The notes: generated by a model from the sequence alone, not told the origin. Counted from the first letter of the stretch, positions 51,066 to 60,180 are shown. The stretch is 64,000 nucleotides of DNA from Streptomyces flavotricini (GCF_020639365.1 NZ_JAINUL010000001.1:8386446-8450445), one strand, 5' to 3'. Numbers and translations: made by a program.

Positions 51066-52886
51066 ATGGACGAGAAGGAAGTCCTGACCCGGTTCAAGAA
51101 CGGCCAACTGGACCGGACCCAGGTCGCCGCGCTGCTGACCGGCGCCGCCACCGGGGCGGGACCCGTCGTCCTCGCACGGCCGGAGCTCCGGCCGCATCCC
51201 GTGCCCGCGGAGCCGGCCGTCGCCGATCCGGTCGTGGAGCCGGCCGCGCCGCCGGTCGCCGGGCCCGTCGCCGTCGTCGGGATGGCCGGGCGCTATCCGG
51301 GGGCGCCCGACCTGGCCGCGTTCTGGCGGCAGGCGTGCGGCGGGTACGACAGCGCCTCGACCCCGCCGGCCGGCCGGCCCGGGGACGAGCGCGGCCACTA
51401 CCTGGAGCGCGTACAGGACTTCGACCCGGAGTTCTTCGGGATCGACGCGCACGAAGCGGCCCTGATGGACCCCCAGGAGCGGCTGTTCCTCGAAACCGCG
51501 TGGGAGGCCCTTGAGGACGCCGGCTGCACCGGCGGCCGCCTCGACGCCCTGACCGCCGCCGACGGGACACCGCGCAGCGTCGGGGTGTTCACCGGAGCCG
51601 GGCCCGGCGACTACGCACTGCTCGCCTCCCGGACCTGGCGGCGCGAGCGGCCCCGTCCGATGCCGAGGGGCGGCCAGTGGAGCCTGCCCAACCGGCTTTC
51701 GGCCCTGCTCGGCCTGACCGGCCCCAGCCAGTCCGTGGACACCGCCGAGTCCTCGGTCCTCGTCGCCCTGCACCTCGCGGTGGCGGCCCTGCGGCGCGGC
51801 GAGTGCGCCGCCGCGCTCGTCGGCGGCGCACGGCTGCTGCTGCATCCCTCCAGCCGGCACCCCGGGGCGGGCGAGGGCGTCGGTGCGCTGCTGCTCAAGC
51901 CGCTGGCGCGGGCGCTGGCCGACGGGGACGGCATCCACTGCCTGGTCCGCGGCAGCGCGGTCGGCCACACCGCGCCCGACCCGAGGGCCCCCGGCCCCGG
52001 CCGCGGATCCCGTTCCGCGGGCGCCCGTACGGCAGCCGCCCGGGCAGCCGGGACCCCGCTCGCGGGGGCCGTCCCCGACGGCGTGTCCGGGCGGGTGTCG
52101 CGGGAGGCGCTGCGGGTCGCCGGAGTGGGCGGGGTGGACGGGCTCGTACGTGAGGAGGCCGGCGCCGTGCGGGCGCTGGTGGGGGACGCGGGGGTCGCCA
52201 CCGGGGTTGCCGTGCTGACCCGGGCCGTGCTGCAGCTGGGGCACCGGGTCCTGGCGCCCGGGGCGGGGCACGCCCGGGCGAGGCCCTGGGAGAACGAGGA
52301 GCACGGACCGCGCCGGATCAGCGTCGGGGTGCGGGGAGCCGGTGGCGCGGACGCGGAGGTGGTGCTGGAGGAGTACCTGCCGCACGCCGCCGGGCCGCAG
52401 GCATCCGCGGGCCCCGAGCTGTTCTTGCTGTCCGCGCCGACCCCGGCGCATCTGGCGGCCACCGCACGGCGGTTCGCCGGGATGCTGGGCGGGGCCGGGC
52501 CGGTGCCGCCGCTCGGGCGGCTCGCGCGGGCCCTTCGTACCGGCCGGGCCGCCATGGACTGCCGCTTCGCGGCCGTCGTCGCGGACACCGGCGAACTGGC
52601 GCGGGTCCTGGAGGAGTTCGTACGGGACGGGGCGCCCTGCGCCGATCTGCGCGGCGGCGGGGCCGACCCGCTGGGGCTGGGAGCCGTACCGGAGACGGAC
52701 GGGTACCTCGCCGCGCTCTGGCAGGCCGGGCACCTGCACCAGCTGCGGGGCCTGTGGCTGTCCGGGCTGGACGTCGACTGGGCGGTGCTGGAGCCGGTGG
52801 GCGCCGGGCCGGAGCCGGTGTCGCTGCCCGCATCCGCCTTCCTGCGCGTACCGCTGTGGCTGGGCGGCGAGGAGGGGCCGGCATGA
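51066..52886 (+). CDS. Ketosynthase-like protein lacking the catalytic Cys
   Basis: A 606-residue protein. Residues 1-27 are a docking-type helix pair (DEKEVLTRFKNGQLDRTQVA), then a KS domain: VAVVGMAGRYPGAPDLAAFW, ALMDPQERLFLETAWEALED and the active-site region QSVDTAESSVLVALHLAVAA, where the invariant Cys (normally DTACSS) is Glu (about residue 228). The GTGTTLGD and NIGHxEAA histidine motifs are missing. The C-terminal part (about residues 420-606) is KS-AT-linker-like, but no acyltransferase follows. Condensation is therefore unlikely; decarboxylation or a scaffold role is possible. Overlaps the next gene by 4 bases. Confidence 0.85.
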   Translation: MDEKEVLTRFKNGQLDRTQVAALLTGAATGAGPVVLARPELRPHPVPAEPAVADPVVEPAAPPVAGPVAVVGMAGRYPGAPDLAAFWRQACGGYDSASTPPAGRPGDERGHYLERVQDFDPEFFGIDAHEAALMDPQERLFLETAWEALEDAGCTGGRLDALTAADGTPRSVGVFTGAGPGDYALLASRTWRRERPRPMPRGGQWSLPNRLSALLGLTGPSQSVDTAESSVLVALHLAVAALRRGECAAALVGGARLLLHPSSRHPGAGEGVGALLLKPLARALADGDGIHCLVRGSAVGHTAPDPRAPGPGRGSRSAGARTAAARAAGTPLAGAVPDGVSGRVSREALRVAGVGGVDGLVREEAGAVRALVGDAGVATGVAVLTRAVLQLGHRVLAPGAGHARARPWENEEHGPRRISVGVRGAGGADAEVVLEEYLPHAAGPQASAGPELFLLSAPTPAHLAATARRFAGMLGGAGPVPPLGRLARALRTGRAAMDCRFAAVVADTGELARVLEEFVRDGAPCADLRGGGADPLGLGAVPETDGYLAALWQAGHLHQLRGLWLSGLDVDWAVLEPVGAGPEPVSLPASAFLRVPLWLGGEEGPA

Positions 52887-53704
52887 CGACGCTGCCGCTC
52901 GACCCGGCGGGGCCGGGGGAGAACGAGCCGGCCCCGGTCAACCTGTGGTTCTGCCCCAACGAGGACCTCGCGCCGGGGATCGCCGCGACGCTGGCCTCGT
53001 ACTGGCTGGACGAGAACGAGCAGGAGGTGGCGGGCCGGTTCCTGTTCGAACGCGACCGCCGGCAGTACCTCGTGGCGCACGCGCTGGTACGGCGGGTGCT
53101 GGCTCTGGAGACCGGGATCCCGGAGGCCGAGGCGATCATCTGGCGCTCGTCGCGCGGGCGGCCGTTCCTGCAGACGCCGGCCGGAGGCTTGCCGCGGGGC
53201 GCCGACGCGCTGGACTTCAACCTCTCCCACGCCAACGCGTACAACCTGCTGGGGGTCGCGCGGGGGCTGCGGATCGGTGTGGACGTGGAGCGGCTGGACC
53301 GGGGCGAGCGCGGGCTGGACAACATCATCGCGACGTTCTCCGGGGAGGAGCAGGACTGGATCGCCAGCGCCGCTCCCGGGCGGCCGCGGGACCGGCGGGC
53401 GCTGCGGCTGTGGACGCTGAAGGAGGCCTACTCGAAGGCGCGGGGGCTGGGGCTGGGGCTGCCGTTCGACTCCTTCGCGTTCACACTGGCCGAGGACCGG
53501 GGGGTGCGCTCGTTCCGGCCGCCGGCCGATGACTCGGCGGAGCGGTGGCGGTTCCTGGAAGTGGAGCCGGTGCCGGAGGTGCTGGCGGCGGTGGCGGTGG
53601 AGGTCGACGCCGCGCGCCCCCCTGCGGTCCACCTCCACCACGGCTTCCCGTGGGGCCGCGCGGCCCCGCGCCGCCTGGTCCTCCCGGCCCCGGCCGGGAT
53701 CTGA
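52883..53704 (+). CDS. Sfp-type phosphopantetheinyl transferase
   Basis: A 273-residue PPTase. The Mg2+/CoA motifs are GVDVERLDR (residues 132-140) and WTLKEAYSKARG (about 177-188), with RRQYLVAHALVRRVLA and the DFNLSHANAY P-loop region ahead of them, as in Sfp. It converts apo- to holo-ACP. Coupled to the ketosynthase-like gene, so its natural clients are most likely the tandem ACP and the type II ACP of this cluster. Confidence 0.95.
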   Translation: MTTLPLDPAGPGENEPAPVNLWFCPNEDLAPGIAATLASYWLDENEQEVAGRFLFERDRRQYLVAHALVRRVLALETGIPEAEAIIWRSSRGRPFLQTPAGGLPRGADALDFNLSHANAYNLLGVARGLRIGVDVERLDRGERGLDNIIATFSGEEQDWIASAAPGRPRDRRALRLWTLKEAYSKARGLGLGLPFDSFAFTLAEDRGVRSFRPPADDSAERWRFLEVEPVPEVLAAVAVEVDAARPPAVHLHHGFPWGRAAPRRLVLPAPAGI

Positions 53705-53879
53705 GGCCCTCTCGACCGGCAAAAGAAAACAGGTTCATTGGAATTCTGCTTGACCGGGGATCGAGCACCGGAAATTCCGGGCGGTTCGTCGCGCGGGGCG
53801 ATCAGGAATCCAGGGGGAATTGAGCGGGTCGGGGGAGGATTCGGAGGCCGGGTATTCGGAGAATGGCGAGGGGTGCGGC

Positions 53880-54788
53880 GTGGGTCGGGAGAGCGGCGTT
53901 CTTGAGGTGGCGGACGGGGTCCACGCCCACGTACAGCCCGAGGGCGGGTGGTGTCTGAACAACTCGGGGATCATCAGTCACCGCGGGTCCAGTGCCCTCG
54001 TCGACACCGCCGCCACCGAGGAGCGGGCCCGGGAGCTGCGCAGGGCCGTGCTGCGGGTGGCGGGGCATCCGCCGCGGGCGCTCGTCAACACGCACTTCCA
54101 CGGGGACCACACCTACGGGAACTTCCTCTTCCCCGAGGCGCTCACCATCGGGCACGAGCGGACCCGGTCCATGGTCCGGGCCGCCGGGCTGCACATGGCC
54201 GGGCTGTGGCCCGACGTGTGCTGGGGGGACATCGAGGTCCGGCCGCCCGAACTGACCTTCCGGGACCGGACGACCCTGTACGTGGGGGACGTCCGCGCCG
54301 AGCTGATCCACATCGGACCGGCCGCCCACACCACCGACGACACCGTCGTCTGGCTGCCCGATCAGGGCGTCCTGTTCACCGGTGACCTCGTCATGAACGG
54401 GGTCACACCGTTCTGCGTCATGGGGTCCGTCGAGGGCAGCCTGCGGGCCCTGGAGCAGTTGCGGGGGCTGGGGGCCGCGGTCGTCGTACCCGGTCACGGG
54501 GCCGTCGCGGGGCCCGAGGTGTTCGACGTCAACGAGCAGTACCTGCGCTGGGTGCGAGAGCTGTCCCGGGAGGGCGTCGCGGCCGGGGTGAGTCCGCTGG
54601 AGCTGGCCCGCGGCACCGACCTCGGGCCGTACGGTGAACTGCTCGACTCCGAGCGGCTGCTGCCCAACCTCCACCGCGGGTACGCGGAGGCGGAGGGCCG
54701 GCTGCCCGAGGGATCACCCCTTGACGTCGGCGCCCTGTTCGCGGAGATGACCGCCTTCCACGGGCGGCCCCTGGAGTGCCACGCCTGA
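53880..54788 (+). CDS. Metallo-beta-lactamase-fold hydrolase
   Basis: A ~302-residue MBL-fold protein. The zinc motif HxHxDH is in VNTHFHGDHTYGNFLF, further ligands are in HIGPAAHTTDDTV (His), FTGDLVMNG (Asp) and VVVPGHGAVAGPEV (His). In aromatic polyketide clusters MBL-fold enzymes act as thioesterases or Claisen-type cyclases (for example releasing the ACP-bound chain), a plausible job here. The GTG at 53880 follows GAGGGG; a TTG at 53820 gives a longer form. Its end overlaps the convergent SARP gene by 75 bases. Confidence 0.88.
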   Translation: MGRESGVLEVADGVHAHVQPEGGWCLNNSGIISHRGSSALVDTAATEERARELRRAVLRVAGHPPRALVNTHFHGDHTYGNFLFPEALTIGHERTRSMVRAAGLHMAGLWPDVCWGDIEVRPPELTFRDRTTLYVGDVRAELIHIGPAAHTTDDTVVWLPDQGVLFTGDLVMNGVTPFCVMGSVEGSLRALEQLRGLGAAVVVPGHGAVAGPEVFDVNEQYLRWVRELSREGVAAGVSPLELARGTDLGPYGELLDSERLLPNLHRGYAEAEGRLPEGSPLDVGALFAEMTAFHGRPLECHA

Positions 54789-55691
54789 GGTCAGGCCGTT
54801 CAGGCGGCGGACCAGGCTCTGCTGCTCGCGCGCCAGGGCCTCGATCCGGGTGCCCAGGCGGGCTATCGCACCGCTCAGTTCGTGCAGCGAGGCGTCCGGC
54901 TCCGGCGCCGACAGGGACGGGGCGTGGTGCAGGACCGCCTCCATGCGCTCGCGCAGGGCCGGGCCCGGTTCCACGCCGAGTTCGTCCACCAGGCGCCGGC
55001 GGGCGCGCTCGTACACGCCGAGCGCCTCGGCCTGGCGGCCGCAGCGGTAGAGGGCCAGCATCTGGAGGTCGTAGAGCCGCTCGCGCACCGGGTGGCGGGC
55101 CGTCAGCCGTTCCAGTTCGCGGGCGGCCTCCGCGTGCCGGCCGCTGCGCAGGTGGGCCTCGTACAGGATCTCCAGCGTGGTCAGCCGCAGTTCCTCCAGG
55201 CGCTCCGCCTCCCTCGCGCAGAGCGGGCCCTGCCCGCTGCCGTGCAGGGCCGGGCCCCGCCACAGGGAGAGGGCGTCTCCGAGGAGTTCCGCCGCGCGTA
55301 CGGGATCGGCGGCCAGCGTCGCGCGGCCCTTCGAGGAGAGGTCGTGGAAGTGGTGGGCGTCCGTCCGCGTCCCGGGCCGTCCCAGGACGTAGCCCGTCGC
55401 CCGGGTCGAGATCGGGTCCTGGCCCGCGGCGTCCTGCAGCAGCCGGCGCAGGCGGGCCACATGGGCGTGCAGGGCGTTGGCCGCGCCCGCCGGAGGGCGC
55501 TCGCCCCACAGCTCGTGGATGAGCCGCTCGGCGGGCAGCACCCGGCCCGCCCGGACCACGAGGGCGCCGAGCAGTGACCGCTGTTTGGCTCCGGAGGGCG
55601 CGACATACGTCCCCGTGCGGCGGTCGAGCACCTCCACCGGGCCCAGGACGCGGAAGTCCGTGCCGAAGTCCGTTCCGGTGCCGTCGTCCAT
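54714..55691 (-). CDS. SARP-family regulator (BTAD type)
   Basis: A 325-residue activator: winged helix in residues ~12-100 (FRVLGPVEVLDRRTG, KQRSLLGALVVRAGRVLPAERLI), BTAD domain in ~105-250 (RRRLVDELGVEPGPALRERM), and an extra C-terminal ~70 residues with a coiled-coil stretch (LSGAIARLGTRIEALAREQQ). Divergent from the third SARP gene. It converges on, and overlaps by 75 bases, the MBL gene, an arrangement that would make the two interfere. Confidence 0.92.
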   Translation of the reverse strand: MDDGTGTDFGTDFRVLGPVEVLDRRTGTYVAPSGAKQRSLLGALVVRAGRVLPAERLIHELWGERPPAGAANALHAHVARLRRLLQDAAGQDPISTRATGYVLGRPGTRTDAHHFHDLSSKGRATLAADPVRAAELLGDALSLWRGPALHGSGQGPLCAREAERLEELRLTTLEILYEAHLRSGRHAEAARELERLTARHPVRERLYDLQMLALYRCGRQAEALGVYERARRRLVDELGVEPGPALRERMEAVLHHAPSLSAPEPDASLHELSGAIARLGTRIEALAREQQSLVRRLNGLTSGVALQGPPVEGGHLREQGADVKG

Positions 55692-55904
55692 GGATACCGT
55701 GCCCCCTCCCGGCGGAAATGAAATATGTGCCGGTTTTTATCCCCTGAGCGGAATCTACCAGCTTGTTTTCGGCCCGCAACAGTATGAAGCGGAGGGCTGC
55801 TCGACACCCGCTCAAGAATTCCGGGACGACATGATGGACCCCGCTACCGTGCCGGAGTCGAAGGCTGGAAATCGATGGGAACTCGACGAAATACGGAGGA
55901 CACC

Positions 55905-56726
55905 GTGAAGATTCAGGTTCTGGGTCCGTTGAGTGCCGAGGTCAACGGGGGCTCGATTGTTCCGACGGCTGGCAAGCCGCGCCAGATCCTGGCGCTGCTC
56001 GCGCTCTATCCGGGGCGGGTGATGCCCGTGCAGACCCTCATGGAGGAGATCTGGGGCACCGACCTCCCGCAGAGCGCGCTCACCACCCTGCAGACGTACA
56101 TCCTGCAGCTGCGCAGGAGACTCGGCACGGCCATGGGGCCCGGCGTCCCGGGCAGCGCCAAGGACGTGCTCGCGACCCGGCACGGCGGCTACCTGCTGCA
56201 GATACCGCCGGACGCCGTGGACGTCCACGCGTACGAAAGCCTCGTGGTGGGCGGACAGCACGCGTACGAGGACGGGGACGACGAGCGCGCGGCCGACATG
56301 CTGCGCCGGGCGCTCGGACTGTGGAACGGCCCGGCGCTGGTCGACGTGCGCGTGGGACCGATCCTGGAGATAGAGGTGATGCGGCTGGAGGAGAGCCGGC
56401 TCGTGACGGTCGAGCGGCGCATCGACGCGGACCTGCGGCTCGGCCGCCACGTCGAGGTCATCGCCGAGCTGACCGAGCTGATCGCCCGGCACCCGCAGCA
56501 CGAGGGCCTGCACTCGCAGGCCATGGTCGCGCTGTACCGGTCCGGCCGCCAGGCAACGGCCCTGGACGTCTACCGCAGGCTGCGCAACCGCCTGATCGAC
56601 GAACTCGGAGTGGAGCCGTCCCCGCAGCTGCAGCGCCTGCACCAGGCGATGCTGACGGTGGATCCGGCACTGGACGTGTTGGCGGGGCCGCGCCGGGGGT
56701 CCACCTTCGACCTGTACGCGGCCTAG
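55905..56726 (+). CDS. SARP-family regulator
   Basis: A 273-residue SARP: VKIQVLGPLSAEVNGGSIV, KPRQILALLALYPGRVMPVQ and IWGTDLPQSALTTLQTYILQ mark the winged helix, and RLRNRLIDELGVEPSPQLQR closes the BTAD. It has the same compact size and VPTAGKPRQ style as the SARP at 48448 and is clearly its paralogue. GTG start with GGAGGACACC. It lies directly upstream of the thioesterase-KS operon and is the likely local activator. Confidence 0.93.
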   Translation: MKIQVLGPLSAEVNGGSIVPTAGKPRQILALLALYPGRVMPVQTLMEEIWGTDLPQSALTTLQTYILQLRRRLGTAMGPGVPGSAKDVLATRHGGYLLQIPPDAVDVHAYESLVVGGQHAYEDGDDERAADMLRRALGLWNGPALVDVRVGPILEIEVMRLEESRLVTVERRIDADLRLGRHVEVIAELTELIARHPQHEGLHSQAMVALYRSGRQATALDVYRRLRNRLIDELGVEPSPQLQRLHQAMLTVDPALDVLAGPRRGSTFDLYAA

Positions 56727-56738
56727 ACCCGTCCGTCC

Positions 56739-56766
56739 AGTCCCTCTGGTCCCTCCAGTCCCTCCC
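56739..56766. repeat. GTCCCT repeats after the third SARP gene
   Basis: AGTCCCT-CTGGTCCCT-CCAGTCCCTCC: three direct copies at about 9-base spacing between the SARP and thioesterase genes. The sequence is the same as the module 1 iterons, 41 kb away. It may be a stray iteron group or SARP-binding direct repeats placed upstream of the PKS operon. Confidence 0.55.
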
Positions 56767-56864
56767 AGTGCCTTCCCTGGTGGTCGTACACACCGATTCG
56801 AGCCGGTCTCAAGCGCGGTCGGTGAGTGTCGAGGCCTACGCGGTGGGGTTCCTGGGAGGTGGCG

Positions 56865-57653
56865 ATGGGTGACGGACAGGCCGTACGGCTGCACTGCTTC
56901 GCACATGCGGGGGCCGGAGTGTCCTCGTTCTACCGGTGGGACAAGCTCGCCGGGAGCGGGGTGAGGACCACGCCCTGGCTGCTGCCCGGGCGCGACGAGC
57001 GGCGCCGTGAGATCCGGCTGACCGGCCGCGACGAGCTCCTGGCCGACCTCAAGCCGCTGTTCGAGCGGATCGCCGACGAATCCGGCGCCCCCTACATCCT
57101 CTACGGGCACAGCCTCGGCGCGTCGGTCGCCCTCACGGTCGCGCACGCCGCGCTGGAGTACGGGCTGCCGATGCCCGCGCTGCTGGCCGTCGGAGCCAGC
57201 CCCCCGCCGGACCTGCCGGCCGCCCTCGCGAACTCCGCCGAGCTGCCGGACGAGGAACTGCTGCGCGTCCTGGACCGGTTCGACGCGCTGCCGCCCGGAG
57301 TGCGGCCCGGAGACGTGTGGTTCCGCTCCGTCTTCCCCGTGCTCCGTGCCGACCTCCGGCTCGCCCGCAACCTGCGGGCCGCCGCCCTCGCGCCGACCTC
57401 GCCCGGCCCCGTGCCCGTACCGCTGCTCGCGGTCACCGGCACCGAGGACCCCCTGGTCGACGCCGGGGCCGCCGCCGGCTGGCAGCGCTGGACCACCGGC
57501 CGGCTGCTGCGGCGGACCGTGCCCGGCGGCCACTTCTTCGTGCGGGGCGCCGAACTGCCCCGGATGCTCGGCCGGGCCGCCCGCGTCGTGCTGCGCGGGC
57601 ACCACGGCGGGACGGACCAGCCAGAACGGACAGGACAGGGGGAAGGGCGATGA
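56865..57653 (+). CDS. Type II thioesterase
   Basis: A 262-residue alpha/beta-hydrolase of the external thioesterase class: LHCFAHAGAGVSSFYRW at the N-terminus, nucleophile motif YGHSLGASVAL (Ser83), acid in VTGTEDPLVDA and catalytic His in PGGHFFV. These proteins remove stalled or wrong acyl groups from carrier proteins. ATG 56865 has GGGAGGT; the stop overlaps the KS-alpha start (ATGA), so it is the first gene of the type II PKS operon. Confidence 0.93.
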   Translation: MGDGQAVRLHCFAHAGAGVSSFYRWDKLAGSGVRTTPWLLPGRDERRREIRLTGRDELLADLKPLFERIADESGAPYILYGHSLGASVALTVAHAALEYGLPMPALLAVGASPPPDLPAALANSAELPDEELLRVLDRFDALPPGVRPGDVWFRSVFPVLRADLRLARNLRAAALAPTSPGPVPVPLLAVTGTEDPLVDAGAAAGWQRWTTGRLLRRTVPGGHFFVRGAELPRMLGRAARVVLRGHHGGTDQPERTGQGEGR

Positions 57654-58915
57654 GACGAGTCGTCATCACGGGCATCGGGGTCGTGGCCCCGGGCCGCCCG
57701 GGCACCAAGGAATTCTGGTCGCTGCTGACCGACGGCCGTACGGCCACCCGCGCCATCACCCTCTTCGACGCCTCCGGCTTCCGCTCCCGGATCGCCGCCG
57801 AGGCCGACTTCGACCCCCGGGAGTCCGGGCTCACCGCCGAGCAGGCCGGCCGCCTGGACCGCGCCGCCCAGTTCGCCGTCGTCAGCGCCCGCGAGGCCCT
57901 CGCCGACAGCGGCCTGGCCGGCTCCTACGACGCCACGCGCACCGGGGTCACCCTCGGCAGCGCGCTCGGCTGCACCACCGGCCTGGACGCCGAGTACGGG
58001 GTCGTCAGCGAGCAGGGCACCCGTGCGCTCGTCGACCACACCAAGGCCGTACCCCACCTCTACGACTACTTCGTCCCCAGCTCGATGGCGGCCGAGGTGG
58101 CCCGTACCGCCGGCGCCCAGGGGCCCGTGGCGCTGGTGTCCACCGGCTGCACCTCCGGCCTCGACGCGATCGGCCACGCCGTCGACCTCGTCCGCGAGGG
58201 CAGCGCCGACGTGATGGTCACCGGCGCGGCCGAGGCGCCCATCACGCCGATCACCGCGGCCTGCTTCGACGCGATCCGCGCCACCTCCACCCGCAACGAC
58301 GAGCCGGAGACCGCCTCGCGGCCCTTCGACCGCACCCGCAACGGGTTCGTCCTGGGGGAGGGCTCGGCCGTCCTCGTCATCGAGGAGTACGAGCACGCCC
58401 GCGCCCGCGGCGCGCACGTGTACGCCGAGATCTCGGGCTTCGCCTCGCGCAGCAACGCCTACCACATGACCGGACTGCGGCCCGACGGCATCGAGATGGC
58501 CGCCGCCATCACGGCCGCGCTCGCCGAGGCGGAACTGGTGCCCGGGGACATCGACTACATCAACGCGCACGGCTCCGGCACGAAGCAGAACGACAAGCAC
58601 GAGACCGAGGCGTTCAAGCGGAGCCTGGGACAGCGGGCGTACGAGGTCCCCGTCAGCTCGATCAAGTCGATGATCGGGCACTCGCTCGGCGCGATCGGCG
58701 CCCTCGAAGTGGCCGCCTGCGCGCTGGCCATCGAGCACGACACCGTCCCGCCGACGGCGAACCTGCACGAGCCCGACCCGGCCTGCGACCTCGACTACAC
58801 CCCGCTGACCGCCCGCCGGCAGCGCACCGACGCCGTCCTGACCGTCGGCAGCGGCTTCGGCGGGTTCCAGAGCGCGATGATCCTGACCAGCCCGAGCCCG
58901 AAGGCGGACCGATGA
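57650..58915 (+). CDS. Type II PKS ketosynthase alpha subunit
   Basis: A 421-residue KAS-alpha. Catalytic Cys167 is in VSTGCTSGLDAIG, the two His are in INAHGSGTKQND and KSMIGHSLGAIG, and the end is GSGFGGFQSAMIL. All strings are canonical for aromatic-polyketide KS-alpha, which, with the chain-length factor, condenses malonyl units into a poly-beta-ketone. Coupled on both sides (ATGA). So the pathway product is probably an aromatic polyketide. Confidence 0.97.
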   Translation: MRRVVITGIGVVAPGRPGTKEFWSLLTDGRTATRAITLFDASGFRSRIAAEADFDPRESGLTAEQAGRLDRAAQFAVVSAREALADSGLAGSYDATRTGVTLGSALGCTTGLDAEYGVVSEQGTRALVDHTKAVPHLYDYFVPSSMAAEVARTAGAQGPVALVSTGCTSGLDAIGHAVDLVREGSADVMVTGAAEAPITPITAACFDAIRATSTRNDEPETASRPFDRTRNGFVLGEGSAVLVIEEYEHARARGAHVYAEISGFASRSNAYHMTGLRPDGIEMAAAITAALAEAELVPGDIDYINAHGSGTKQNDKHETEAFKRSLGQRAYEVPVSSIKSMIGHSLGAIGALEVAACALAIEHDTVPPTANLHEPDPACDLDYTPLTARRQRTDAVLTVGSGFGGFQSAMILTSPSPKADR

Positions 58916-60180
58916 CCACCGTTCTCGCAGGCCCGATCGCCCCCGCCGCCTGGGCGCCCTCCCGCACCGCCGCCCCCGTCGTTACCGGCATCGGGGTCGC
59001 CGCGCCCAACGGGCTCGGCACCGAGGCCTGGTGGTCCGCCGTGCTGCGCGGCCGCAGCGGCATCCGGCCCGTCAGCCGGTTCGACGCGAGCGGCTACCCG
59101 GCGAAGCTGGCCGGGGAGGTGCCCGGATTCGTCGACGCCGAGCACGTCTCCAGCCGGCTGATGCCGCAGACCGACCGCGTCACCAGGCTCTCGCTCGCCG
59201 CCGCGAAGGAGGCGCTCGACGACGCCGGCGCCGATCCCGCGCAGCTGCCCGAGCACGCCGCGGGCGTGGTCACCGCCAACTCCTTCGGCGGCTTCGAGTT
59301 CGGCCAGCAGGAGCTCCAGGCGCTGTGGGGCAAGGGCGGCCAGCACGTCTCCGCCTACCAGTCCTTCGCCTGGTTCTACGCCGTCAACAGCGGCCAGATC
59401 TCCATCCGGCACGGCCTGCGCGGCGCCTCCGGAGTGATCGTCTCCGAGCAGGCCGGCGGCCTCGACGCGATGGCCCACGCCCGCCGCCAGATCCGCAAGG
59501 GCGCCGAGCTCGTCGTCACCGGCGGCATCGACTCCGCACTGTGCTCCTGGGGCTGGGCCGCCTACCTGGCCGGCGGCGGGCTCACCGACCGGGAGGACCC
59601 GGCCCGCGCCTACCTGCCGTTCGCCGAGGACGCGAGCGGCCACGTCGCGGGAGAGGGCGGCGCGCTCCTGGTCCTGGAGGGCGCCGAGGAGGCCCGCCGG
59701 CGCGGAGCGCGCGTCTACGGCTCCATCGCCGGGCACGCCGCCACCTTCGACGCCGACGGGACCTCCCGGCTCGGCGCGGCCGCGGAACTGGCGCTGGCCG
59801 ACGCGGGCGCGCACCCCGACGAGATCGACGTCGTCTTCGCCGACGCGGCGGGCGAACGCGGCGCCGACCGCGCCGAAGCCGAGGCCATCACCGCCCTGTT
59901 CGGCCCGTACGGAGTGCCCGTCACCGCGCCCAAGTCGATGACCGGGCGGCTCGCCGCCGGAGGCGCGGCCCTCGACGTGGCCGCCGCCCTGCTCACCCTG
60001 CGCGACCAGCTGATCCCGCCGACCACCGGGACCGAGCTCCCGGCCGGCGAGTACCTGCTGGACCTGGTCACCGGCGCGCCCAGCCCGGCCCTCGGGCTGC
60101 CGCTGCGGACCGCGCTGGTCCTGGCCCGCGGCCGCGGCGGCTTCAACTCCGCCGTCGTCGTACGCGCACCGGACGCCTGA
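58912..60180 (+). CDS. Type II PKS chain-length factor (KS-beta)
   Basis: A 422-residue KS-beta. The active-site Cys is replaced by Gln (Gln180 in VSEQAGGLDAM), the defining CLF feature, and the His motifs are degraded. It heterodimerises with KS-alpha and sets the chain length. Other typical strings are TGIGVAAPNGLGTEAWW and LPFAEDASGHVAGEGGALLV. Chain length cannot be read reliably by eye; the gatekeeper residues would need a structural alignment. Confidence 0.97.
   Translation: MTTVLAGPIAPAAWAPSRTAAPVVTGIGVAAPNGLGTEAWWSAVLRGRSGIRPVSRFDASGYPAKLAGEVPGFVDAEHVSSRLMPQTDRVTRLSLAAAKEALDDAGADPAQLPEHAAGVVTANSFGGFEFGQQELQALWGKGGQHVSAYQSFAWFYAVNSGQISIRHGLRGASGVIVSEQAGGLDAMAHARRQIRKGAELVVTGGIDSALCSWGWAAYLAGGGLTDREDPARAYLPFAEDASGHVAGEGGALLVLEGAEEARRRGARVYGSIAGHAATFDADGTSRLGAAAELALADAGAHPDEIDVVFADAAGERGADRAEAEAITALFGPYGVPVTAPKSMTGRLAAGGAALDVAAALLTLRDQLIPPTTGTELPAGEYLLDLVTGAPSPALGLPLRTALVLARGRGGFNSAVVVRAPDA

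Noticed and set aside
51066..52886. A complete modular type I PKS module
   Set aside because: No acyltransferase, ketoreductase or dehydratase domain follows the KS-like domain, and the catalytic Cys and His residues are missing.
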